From: Undibacterium hunanense
GTDB taxonomy: Bacteria; Pseudomonadota; Gammaproteobacteria; Burkholderiales; Burkholderiaceae_D
NCBI RefSeq assembly: GCF_014284335.1
Contig: NZ_JACOGF010000004.1
Span: 434,001-498,000 of the forward strand
DNA: 64,000 nucleotides
Reading direction: 5' to 3'
A program made the position numbers and the translations under genes. The notes under the pieces are model-generated. The model searched no databases, was not told the origin of the DNA, and saw nothing but the letters and a program-made list of their open reading frames with translations. Below are positions 24,847 through 32,412 of the stretch, in pieces. How positions within the stretch are numbered: the stretch's first letter is position 1; each line of letters starts with the position of its first letter.

Positions 24847-26946
24847 TTACTTCTTTTTTTCATCCTTCAGCGTCTTCATTTGTTCCGCACTGACAGCCTT
24901 GGCTGGCGCTGCTACCTGTTCAGTCTTTGGTGCGCGCATGATTTTCGTTGTCTTCGCCAGAGCGCTCGTGCAATTCGTATCTGGCGTATTACCCAGATTG
25001 ACCAGTGGTAGCACAGCCGCAAAAGGGGCAACGGCGGCAAGTGCTACTGCCGCAGCGGCTTTTAGCGCCAACGGTCCTTTATAGGGGCCGACGTCCGGAT
25101 GCTTGAATGTGCCTTTGGCATAGAGCGGAGTCCGTAAGGAAATGATCCTTACACCCTTGGTCTTGGGACGGACATCCAGGTTCAACTGTTCCTGTGCGAG
25201 ATTAATGTTGCCGCTAATGTCGATCACTGCATCATCGGTATCAATCACAAAATTTTTCACTTCCGCCAGGCCGTTTTTCACATTGAAATCACTGGCGAGG
25301 CAATTCAGGTGAACCTGTTTGTCGCCAAAGACTTTAACGAATACTGCGTTCGCGAGATTCAGACCAGCGATTTCCAGCATGAACTGGCTGACGGTGCCTT
25401 CGGTGACGACAGCGCCGATCTGACCGTTTGAGGTAGCCAGCATCGAAGAAATGGAATTGCCGTGGCCGGTTAATGCAGCATCACTATTGACTTCACCAAA
25501 GCTTGTCTTCATGGATTCCAGTGCAGGAAACAGTTCGCGTACCTTCAAATGGCGCGCGGTCAGTTTTATCTGGGCAGTAATTTTTTCCTTGCGGCCATCG
25601 AGTGAAATATTGGACGTTACATCGCCGCCTGCCATGCCGAAATTCAAAGGCGTCAGACTCAGCACCTTGTCTTTCATGTGTATGTCCGCAACGACATCCT
25701 GTAAGGGTATTTCATGCGTGCGCACCAGTTTCTTGCCTTTGAATTTGACATCTGCATCAAGCGCCCCCCAATTTGCTGTATTGAATTGCGCCACTGGCAG
25801 CACTTTCTGATCTGGCTGTAGCGACACCTTGTTTTGGGCGGCTTTGGAGGCTTTGCTTTCTGCACCTATCGTCGGCCCCAGGTCTTCCAGCCGCAATTGC
25901 TGCGATGTGATTGTGCCACTTAACAAAGGGCGGGGCTGCTGCTGCTGGTACTGCAAGCTACCGGCTACATCGCTGCCACCCACGGTGCCGCTAAAGTCCT
26001 GGTACCGCCAGTTCCATAAAGCATTGACTTTCTTGCCCATCAAACGGCCCTTGATGGCGTAGGCAGGCGTTTCAGGCAACAATACGCCCGTCAGCGGATA
26101 CAGATCTGCCATGCTGGCACCACCCAGTGTCAGTTGAAGATCGATGCCTGCGAGCGATTTGGGGTCTGTCAACGTGCCGGCAATGGCCATTTTGTTCTTG
26201 CCAATATTGGCATGTGCCTCGACCGGATAAATCGTATGCTCGTCTTTCAGCGACAGCAGCGCGCCAGCCTGGCCGCTACCGGTGATGGGGGCATTGCGGT
26301 AGCTGCCACCGAGATCAATCTTCAGGGCAAATTTTTGGATCTGCGTTTCCTTGGTGGAGACGTCTGCGCCGACTTTGGCGATAGCATCTTTGTCGACAAG
26401 GGATGATATCTTTGCCTGCAGGTCGAGTTTGATACCTTCGTCCAGATAACGCACATTGCCGTCGGTTAAGGCCATGCGCTGGATTTCTACGTTCCAGTTG
26501 GAAGAACCGCTGTTTTTCATCGTCCATGAATTGCTGCCATCTGCCCGCCGCTGCAACGCCAGCAAGGCAGAAGTAAGGGAAAGCTCAGTTACCACGATGT
26601 TTTTGCGCAGCAAAGGAAGCGGATGCAGGGTGATCATGATACGGTTGGCGTTGGCCATTTGCGGGCCTGCGGTGCTCCATGCAGGATTGCTTATTTGCAC
26701 ATCTTCGGCGCTGATTTCCAGTCTTGGCAGCCAGCCGGGCTGCATGTCAGACCCCTGTGTGAACCGTACTTTCAGGTCGCCCCCAATGGAAAATTCGCGT
26801 CCCGTACTTTCTGAAACTTTGCGATTCACATAGGGCCGCGCCAGATTCCAGTCGAAGGTCACAATGAAAATAATCATGGCCACAATTGCCACCAACAAAC
26901 TGGCAAAGGTCCAAAATATGATTTTTACTGGCCTGGGAGTTGCCAT
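24847..26946 (-). CDS. AsmA-family protein
   Basis: A 699-residue protein with one N-terminal transmembrane helix (~7-30) and a long periplasmic part. It has the AsmA hallmarks: an N-terminal segment with GREFSIGGDL (~49-58), repeated amphipathic beta strands forming a bridge-like groove, and a C-terminal part with 'DDAVIDISGNINLAQEQLNLDV' and a final 'PLKALGTFKHPDVG'-like motif. AsmA relatives are proposed to carry phospholipids between the membranes. Its 3' end is Lys/Glu-rich. It converges with the propeller gene and stands alone. Confidence 0.9.
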   Translation of the reverse strand: MATPRPVKIIFWTFASLLVAIVAMIIFIVTFDWNLARPYVNRKVSESTGREFSIGGDLKVRFTQGSDMQPGWLPRLEISAEDVQISNPAWSTAGPQMANANRIMITLHPLPLLRKNIVVTELSLTSALLALQRRADGSNSWTMKNSGSSNWNVEIQRMALTDGNVRYLDEGIKLDLQAKISSLVDKDAIAKVGADVSTKETQIQKFALKIDLGGSYRNAPITGSGQAGALLSLKDEHTIYPVEAHANIGKNKMAIAGTLTDPKSLAGIDLQLTLGGASMADLYPLTGVLLPETPAYAIKGRLMGKKVNALWNWRYQDFSGTVGGSDVAGSLQYQQQQPRPLLSGTITSQQLRLEDLGPTIGAESKASKAAQNKVSLQPDQKVLPVAQFNTANWGALDADVKFKGKKLVRTHEIPLQDVVADIHMKDKVLSLTPLNFGMAGGDVTSNISLDGRKEKITAQIKLTARHLKVRELFPALESMKTSFGEVNSDAALTGHGNSISSMLATSNGQIGAVVTEGTVSQFMLEIAGLNLANAVFVKVFGDKQVHLNCLASDFNVKNGLAEVKNFVIDTDDAVIDISGNINLAQEQLNLDVRPKTKGVRIISLRTPLYAKGTFKHPDVGPYKGPLALKAAAAVALAAVAPFAAVLPLVNLGNTPDTNCTSALAKTTKIMRAPKTEQVAAPAKAVSAEQMKTLKDEKKK

Positions 26947-27004
26947 GATGATCCTGTCTGAGAAAAAGCCAGGCCCGTTTTTGGGGTTAAGTCCATTTCA
27001 GGCC

Positions 27005-27044
27005 AGAAGTTTTTCAAGGATACCTTGGTAAGAGAAAAACTTCT
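27005..27044. terminator. Nested hairpin between AsmA and the organosulfur cluster
   Basis: A perfect 11-bp stem, 27005-27015 with 27034-27044, enclosing a second possible stem (CAAGG / CCTTG, 27015-27027). It lies ~120 bp past the 3' end of the long minus-strand cluster and ~60 bp before the AsmA start. It may end cluster transcription or regulate AsmA. Confidence 0.55.
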
Positions 27045-27165
27045 GTGCGTTTTCAGACAGAAGGTTTGTTATAAAAATCAGAATTAAAAGAAAAACTTGA
27101 AATCAAACAAGATTGCTTGGAATTATCGGATAATTCGACCTGATTATTGCAGGAATGCTGCTGCT

Positions 27166-27762
27166 TCACCTCAACGCTAACTCTGCTGTCGCAGACGGAG
27201 TTCTGTGCAGAAACTCTTTGTTGTCAACATAGTATCGCCTGGATTCTGAATGCAGCCTGGCTATCCCTCGTTCCAGTCGCGTCGCCAGTGCCGCTTCCAC
27301 TGCATAAGCCTGGCCTCCTGCACCTTTCAATTGTGCTGACGTGGCGTAGATGCCGGGTAGAACCAGTTCCGCAGACAGCGCCTGCAATACCGGTCGCAAG
27401 GCATAATCGATCGCCAGCATGTGTGACTGGCTGCCACCTACCGCCAGTGGTAACACCAGCTTATTCTTCAGCCCGTCCTGTGGCAGGATATCCAGAAATA
27501 CCTTCAATATGCCGGTGTAAGACGCCTGATAGACGGGCGTGGCGATCACCACTGCCTCTGCCTCTTCCACTTGGGCAAGTGCGGCAAGGATATCTGCGTT
27601 GTGAAAGTCGGCGTGCAGCAGTGCCTGTGAAGGCAAATCGCATACTTCCAACCAGGACAGGTGGTGCCCCAGGCCCGCCAGACGTTCGCCCACGTCTGCC
27701 AGCAAGGCTCTGCTGCTGGAGGTCCGGGATGGGCTTGCACCCAGTAACAAGATATTCAACAT
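27166..27762 (-). CDS. ssuE: NADPH-dependent FMN reductase (SsuE-like)
   Basis: A 198-residue flavodoxin-fold reductase. The flavin phosphate loop is at ~8-17 (GASPSRTSSS), TPVYQASYTGILKVFLD is at ~75-91, and the GG-SQSH segment lies near 109-114. SsuE-type enzymes supply reduced FMN to two-component LLM monooxygenases such as SsuD. Two LLM monooxygenases lie in the same cluster, so this is their probable reductase. It is the last gene of the cluster, 52 bp after the rhodanese gene. Confidence 0.88.
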   Translation of the reverse strand: MLNILLLGASPSRTSSSRALLADVGERLAGLGHHLSWLEVCDLPSQALLHADFHNADILAALAQVEEAEAVVIATPVYQASYTGILKVFLDILPQDGLKNKLVLPLAVGGSQSHMLAIDYALRPVLQALSAELVLPGIYATSAQLKGAGGQAYAVEAALATRLERGIARLHSESRRYYVDNKEFLHRTPSATAELALR

Positions 27763-27780
27763 GAACTCCTTTCTTAAGCG

Positions 27781-27810
27781 ATATTAAGCAATATCGAGCA
27801 ATATCAAATA
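27781..27810. repeat. Three 10-bp tandem units in the spacer
   Basis: Three consecutive 10-mers beginning ATAT at 27781, 27791 and 27801 (7-8 of 10 positions shared by neighbours) fill most of the spacer before the SsuE-like gene. Confidence 0.7.
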
Positions 27811-27814
27811 GTGA

Positions 27815-29434
27815 TCAGATCACCCGGAAGCCGTGTGTGCCATCGCGCCCCAGTTGGTCCACCAGCCCGAACTCCCAGTCAAGATAAGCCTGCATCGCTT
27901 CGGCGCGATTATCAGTGCCTTCGTAGGGGCGGCGATAGCGGTCTATCAGCGGCGATGCCAGTCGCGTTGCGCCGGATTCCACCGGCAAGCCTGCTGCTAC
28001 CCATGCGCCGGTACCGCCGTCCAGAACATGTACCGGTAGTTCGGTCAGGGTGCGCAGGTCGGCTGCGGCATAGCGTGCCAGCAGGCTGCTGCCACAGGTA
28101 AGCACATAGCGTCGGACGCTTTTAGGCAGCGTCGTCAGTATGGCCGCAAGTTCCGAACGCAGCGCAAACCAGGCGCCAGGAATGTGACGCTTCTGATAGT
28201 TGACACCGGAGGTAAAGTCCAGCACCGCGATTTCTTCCGGTGTTTCGGCCAGCCATGTCGACAAGGTGGCGGCATCAACCTCGGCCACCTGCGGCTGCGG
28301 TGCCAGTTCGGCCTTCCATGGTTCAGTGACATTGAAATCTGCCGCTTGCAGGCCATCCACCACATATACCTCGTGGTTCATCTGCCGTAACCAGTGCGCC
28401 GTCAGGTTGGCGCGAACGCCGTCGCTGTCTGCCAGCACGATGCGGGCGCCACGCACAGGCGCAAATTGCTCGGTCTCCTGGACCAGTTGGCCGCCGGGGG
28501 CTGAGCGGAAGTGTAGCAGCCGCCCATGGTCAAATTCTGCCGGGCTACGGACGTCGAAGAAATAAGTAGTGCGTGTTGCATCAGCATGCAGCTCACCCAG
28601 TCCCGCATGTTCCAGTCGCAGCACGCCGGCGCGGTCGGCCAGTGCTCTTGCATCCTGCGCTGCCTGTGTGCGGTTGGTTTCTGATGCTGGTGGATAAGTG
28701 CGTGACTGACCATGTTCCAGTTTTTGCTGCGCCAGCGTCCAGCCTATGGTGCCGTTGCGTAACGCTGCAATCGGGTTCGGCACACCGGCGTTGATCAGGG
28801 ACTGTGTGCCGATGATGCTGCGGGTACGACCGGCGCAGTTAACGATGATGCGTGTGCTGGCATCGGGTGCCAGTTCGCGTGCCCGCAACGCCAGCTCGGC
28901 ACCGGGCACACTGACGCTGCCAGGAATGCTCATGGTCTGGTATTCGTCATAACGGCGTGCGTCGAGAATGACAATGTTGTCGCCGTTATCGATCAGTGCC
29001 TGTACTTCTGGTGCCGACAGGGACGGCGTATGCCGCACTGACTCCACCAGTTCACCGAATGCCTTGCTGGGTACATTCACGTCGCGGAACAACTCGCCGC
29101 CGGCCGCATGCCAGCCTTCGACGCCACCTTCCAGCAGTGAGACATTGGAATAGCCAAGCCGACGCAGGCGGCTGGCGGCGGAAATCGCCAGACCCTCACC
29201 GCTGTCCAGCACCACAATGGATACGTCGTGGCGTGGCAGCTTGCTGTAAGCGTCCAGTTCAATGCGGCCATAAGGCAGGTTGGCGGCGAACAGCGGGTGG
29301 GCCTGGGCATGTGGATCTTCTTCGCGTACGTCCAACAGGGCGATCTCGTCGCCAGCCAGCAGCGCTTCGCGAACCTGATGGTAGCTTCGGTAAGGGAAAT
29401 CAAAAAGGCCGGATTGAAGCAGGTTTTTAGTCAT
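27815..29434 (-). CDS. Four-domain rhodanese-type sulfurtransferase
   Basis: A 539-residue protein made of four rhodanese domains (~12-118, ~138-240, ~270-370, ~385-480). Active-site Cys is present in the second (Cys ~200, CAGRTR loop) and fourth (Cys ~447, CGSS loop). In the first and third it is replaced by Asp (Asp ~77, DSGEG; Asp ~336, DSDGV). Alternating inactive and active domains is the classical rhodanese arrangement, here duplicated. It would move sulfane sulfur, for example thiosulfate or persulfide released by the cluster's oxygenases, to cyanide, sulfite or thiols. The thiol dioxygenase gene precedes it by 21 bp. Confidence 0.88.
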   Translation of the reverse strand: MTKNLLQSGLFDFPYRSYHQVREALLAGDEIALLDVREEDPHAQAHPLFAANLPYGRIELDAYSKLPRHDVSIVVLDSGEGLAISAASRLRRLGYSNVSLLEGGVEGWHAAGGELFRDVNVPSKAFGELVESVRHTPSLSAPEVQALIDNGDNIVILDARRYDEYQTMSIPGSVSVPGAELALRARELAPDASTRIIVNCAGRTRSIIGTQSLINAGVPNPIAALRNGTIGWTLAQQKLEHGQSRTYPPASETNRTQAAQDARALADRAGVLRLEHAGLGELHADATRTTYFFDVRSPAEFDHGRLLHFRSAPGGQLVQETEQFAPVRGARIVLADSDGVRANLTAHWLRQMNHEVYVVDGLQAADFNVTEPWKAELAPQPQVAEVDAATLSTWLAETPEEIAVLDFTSGVNYQKRHIPGAWFALRSELAAILTTLPKSVRRYVLTCGSSLLARYAAADLRTLTELPVHVLDGGTGAWVAAGLPVESGATRLASPLIDRYRRPYEGTDNRAEAMQAYLDWEFGLVDQLGRDGTHGFRVI

Positions 29435-29455
29435 GGTATTGGATTCTTTATTGAG

Positions 29456-30025
29456 TCATGTGGCATTGGCATAGCCGGAACGGAAAGGCTTGATCTTGCC
29501 ATCGGTGGTAAATACGCTGCGGTCTACGGCACCGATGTCGGCACCGTAGACGTGAATGCCGATCGAGACGCGGTCATTATAGGCGTTGAAAACCTGGTGG
29601 ATGTCGCCCAGCGATGGCGAAACTGCTGTCACTACACCGGTTTCCAGACGTTGTGGCGTGCCGGCTTTCTCCAGCACACCGCTGGTGTTGCGGCGGTAGT
29701 CCTGCGATATCTCGGCGCCACGCAGCAGGCCGATCAGGCCCCATACGGTGTGGTCGTGGATGGGTGTCGATTGCCCGGGACCCCAGACAAAGCTGACTAC
29801 TGAAAAGCGTGCGGCTGGATCGCGGTATAACAAATACTGCCGGTAATACTGCGGGTCTGGCAGCGATGCAGATTGCGGTAGCCAGTCGTCGTGTGCCACC
29901 AGATCGCTTAGCAATATTGATCCCTGCTCGACAATATGTGGCTCGTCCTGGCCGATCAGGTTTTCCAGCCCTTCGACGAAGCCCAGCAATCGTGGTGGCA
30001 GGTCGCTTTTTTTTATATCGCTCAT
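29456..30025 (-). CDS. Cysteine-dioxygenase-type thiol dioxygenase
   Basis: 189 residues from ATG 30025, which has GGAG 6-9 bp upstream; the TTG 30 bp earlier is less likely. A cupin with the iron ligands of the family: HxH at ~90/92 (IHDH) and a third His at ~143 (DIHQV). These enzymes add O2 to a thiol to make a sulfinate (cysteine, 3-mercaptopropionate or a similar small thiol). Alone, the sequence does not tell which. In an organosulfur cluster it may oxidise a thiol intermediate for further desulfurisation. Confidence 0.85.
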   Translation of the reverse strand: MSDIKKSDLPPRLLGFVEGLENLIGQDEPHIVEQGSILLSDLVAHDDWLPQSASLPDPQYYRQYLLYRDPAARFSVVSFVWGPGQSTPIHDHTVWGLIGLLRGAEISQDYRRNTSGVLEKAGTPQRLETGVVTAVSPSLGDIHQVFNAYNDRVSIGIHVYGADIGAVDRSVFTTDGKIKPFRSGYANAT

Positions 30026-30044
30026 CTTGCTCTCCGGGGTCAGG

Positions 30045-30068
30045 CAATCAGACAATCAAACAATCAGG
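30045..30068. repeat. Three 8-bp tandem units at a gene border
   Basis: CAATCAGA, CAATCAAA and CAATCAGG follow one another at 30045-30068, spanning the stop region of the LLM monooxygenase gene and the leader of the thiol dioxygenase gene. Confidence 0.75.
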
Positions 30069-31392
30069 CCACCTGGCGACGGGCAGCGGTGTAGCGGTTT
30101 TCCGGCACTTCCAGGCCCAGATTACCACGCAGCGTACTATGTTCATATTCCTGCCGGAACAAGCCGCGCTGCTGCAGCACAGGCACCACTTCGGCGATGA
30201 AGGCATCCAGCTGGAACGGTAGTGATTCGAACAGGATGAAGCCGTCAGCAGCACCACCATCGAACCAGCGCTGGATTGCGTCCGCTACCTGCACTCCAGT
30301 GCCGACGAATTCCCGGCGTGGACTGGCGTAGCGTAGCGCAGTCTGGCGCAGCGTCAGGTTTTCTTCGCGTGCGGTGCGGACAATGCGCTCCGATGCGCTA
30401 CGGTTGCTTTCGCTGCCGAAATGGGCGATGTCGGGAAACGGACCATCCAGCGGGTACTGACCCAGGTCATGTTCGTTGAAAGAACGTGCAAGTGCCACCA
30501 GTGCATCTTCAATGCGTATCAGCGCCACGGCTTCCGAGTACAGGCGTTCTGCATCCTCTGCGGTACGACCAACGATGGCGCGCAGCGCCGGCAGCACAGC
30601 GAGACGTTGGGCAGGACGGCCAAAGGTGGCTGCCCGCTTCTTGATGTCGGCGTAATATGTCTGCGAAGATTCGAAGGTTGAACCTTCGGTGAAAAATGCT
30701 TCGGCATGGCGCGCCGAGAAATTGCGACCATCTTCCGATGCACCGGCCTGGAAAATCACCGGCTGGCCCTGTGGTGAACGGCTGATGTTCAACGGTCCGC
30801 GCACCGAGAAAAATTCGCCCTGGTGGTGTAGTGTATGCAGCTTGGAAGGGTCCAGAAATTCACCGCTGGCCTTGTTACGCACCAGCGCATCGTCTTCCCA
30901 CGAATCCCATAGGCCCTGTACCGTCTGCAAGTGTTCGGCCGCAATGCGGTAACGTACCTCATGTGGTGGATGTGAAGGTTTGCCATAGTTTTCTGCACTG
31001 CCTGATAGCCATGAGGTAACTACGTTCCAGCCCGCACGGCCACGGCTGATGTGATCCAGCGATGCGAACTGGCGTGCTACTGTATAAGGCTCGCTGTAGC
31101 TGACCGTCAGCGTGCCGACCAGGCCGATATGCGTGGTTGCGGTAGCCAGCGCCGACAGAATGGTCAGGGGTTCGAAGCGGTTAAGGTAGTGCGGGCTGGA
31201 TTTTTCGGTGATGTGGACGCTGTCAGCCACAAACAGAAAATCGAATTTTCCCTGTTCGGCCAGTTTTGCCTGGCGCAGGTAGAAATCGATGTTGGTACTT
31301 GCTGTCGGGTCGGCGTCGGCATGCCGCCAGTCGCCCCAACCGGGGCCTACGCCATGCAGGATAAAGCCGAGTTTCAATTGTCGTGTGCTCAT
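30064..31392 (-). CDS. LLM-class FMNH2 monooxygenase (NtaA/SnaA/DszA type)
   Basis: A 442-residue flavin-dependent monooxygenase of the bacterial-luciferase superfamily, NtaA/SnaA/DszA branch: opening LGFILHGVGPGWGDWRH (~8-24), DFLFVADSVHI (~51-61), GLVGTLTVSYSEPYTVARQFASLDHIS (~94-120) and GWNVVTS (~125-131). Relatives oxidise sulfones, nitrilotriacetate or similar compounds with FMNH2 from a partner reductase, here probably the SsuE-like enzyme. AAGGA precedes the ATG by ~8 bp. Confidence 0.88.
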   Translation of the reverse strand: MSTRQLKLGFILHGVGPGWGDWRHADADPTASTNIDFYLRQAKLAEQGKFDFLFVADSVHITEKSSPHYLNRFEPLTILSALATATTHIGLVGTLTVSYSEPYTVARQFASLDHISRGRAGWNVVTSWLSGSAENYGKPSHPPHEVRYRIAAEHLQTVQGLWDSWEDDALVRNKASGEFLDPSKLHTLHHQGEFFSVRGPLNISRSPQGQPVIFQAGASEDGRNFSARHAEAFFTEGSTFESSQTYYADIKKRAATFGRPAQRLAVLPALRAIVGRTAEDAERLYSEAVALIRIEDALVALARSFNEHDLGQYPLDGPFPDIAHFGSESNRSASERIVRTAREENLTLRQTALRYASPRREFVGTGVQVADAIQRWFDGGAADGFILFESLPFQLDAFIAEVVPVLQQRGLFRQEYEHSTLRGNLGLEVPENRYTAARRQVA

Positions 31393-31413
31393 GATTGTGT
31401 TCCTTGAGTGGGT

Positions 31414-32412
31414 TCAGACGGGGCGATACAGCGTGGCGTCGACCAGCAGGCTGGCATCGACCCGGCGCGGGAATAGTTTGGCTTCAAAAAACGTGTCGGC
31501 CACCAGTTGCAACTGACGCACGATTTCGCCGTCAACTGCGCGCAACTGGGGGCGGTCGCGACTGACCGCCAGCCTGGCCACATCGGCTGGCAGACCAGTC
31601 AGGCGCTGAAAGACCTCACCGTATTCTTCAGGATGGGCGTTGGCCCAGGTGTTAGACAGCGCCAGGCGACGCAGCACGTCCGCCAGCGCCGCACGCTTGC
31701 CTGCATCGGCCAGTGCGGCATCGGATGCAGCGATGACGCCGATGCCGGAATTGATGCCAACGCCGTTGCGCAGCACGCGCGCACCGTTGATTTCGGCGCT
31801 GGCCTGGTAGGTGCCAAAGGTAGCCCAGGCTTCGATTTTGCCGCTGGAAAAAGCAACAGCCGCATCGCTGGGCAGCAGAAAGCCAGTATTGACATCTTCC
31901 GTTTTCAAACCTGCTTCACGCAGCGCACCGAACAGCAGGTAATGCGCCACGCTGCCACGCGCCGACGACACGATGACATTGCGGCCTTTGAGATCGGCCA
32001 CTGTTTTGATCGGTGAACCGGGCGGGACCAGTATCGCTACACCCGTCGGTGACGATACGCTGGCCGCCACTACTTTCACCCGTGCGCCGCCCGCTGCTGC
32101 AGCCAGTGCCGGGGTATCGGCTGCCATTGCGGTATCGACGTCGCCCGACACTACCGCCTCGAATAGCGGTGCAGCGCCCTGAAAGCTGGCCCACTCGATC
32201 TGGTACGGTATGCCTTCCAGCACCCCGGCCGCTTCTGCCTTGGTGCGTAGCAGCTTGACCTGGTCACCCAATACCAGTTTGACTTTGGACAGGTCTGGTG
32301 CAGCAACCGGGCCGCTTGCCTGTGGTGTCGCCGCCTTGCCGCAGGCACCAAGCAATGCGGCTGCCGGCAACATCGTCAGCAAGCGCCGGATTCTATTGGG
32401 ATCAGAAGTCAT
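31414..32412 (-). CDS. Lipoprotein substrate-binding protein, sulfonate type
   Basis: A 332-residue ABC binding protein of the SsuA/NMT1-like family, with a lipobox (LLGAC, Cys ~24). Two lobes are linked by hinge strands; the 'FQGAAPLFEAVVSGDVDTAM' (~80-98) and 'RGSVAHYLLFGALREAG' (~150-166) segments are characteristic. Expected to deliver a sulfonate-like ligand to the permease/ATPase at 42378-44167. Its start overlaps the end of the TonB receptor gene by 11 bp, so the pair is translated together. A second binding protein lies on the other side of the receptor. Confidence 0.87.
   Translation of the reverse strand: MTSDPNRIRRLLTMLPAAALLGACGKAATPQASGPVAAPDLSKVKLVLGDQVKLLRTKAEAAGVLEGIPYQIEWASFQGAAPLFEAVVSGDVDTAMAADTPALAAAAGGARVKVVAASVSSPTGVAILVPPGSPIKTVADLKGRNVIVSSARGSVAHYLLFGALREAGLKTEDVNTGFLLPSDAAVAFSSGKIEAWATFGTYQASAEINGARVLRNGVGINSGIGVIAASDAALADAGKRAALADVLRRLALSNTWANAHPEEYGEVFQRLTGLPADVARLAVSRDRPQLRAVDGEIVRQLQLVADTFFEAKLFPRRVDASLLVDATLYRPV

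Noticed and set aside
30026-30055. Longer thiol dioxygenase with a TTG start
   Set aside because: The added residues arise from the 8-bp tandem repeat region; ATG 30025 has a proper Shine-Dalgarno sequence.
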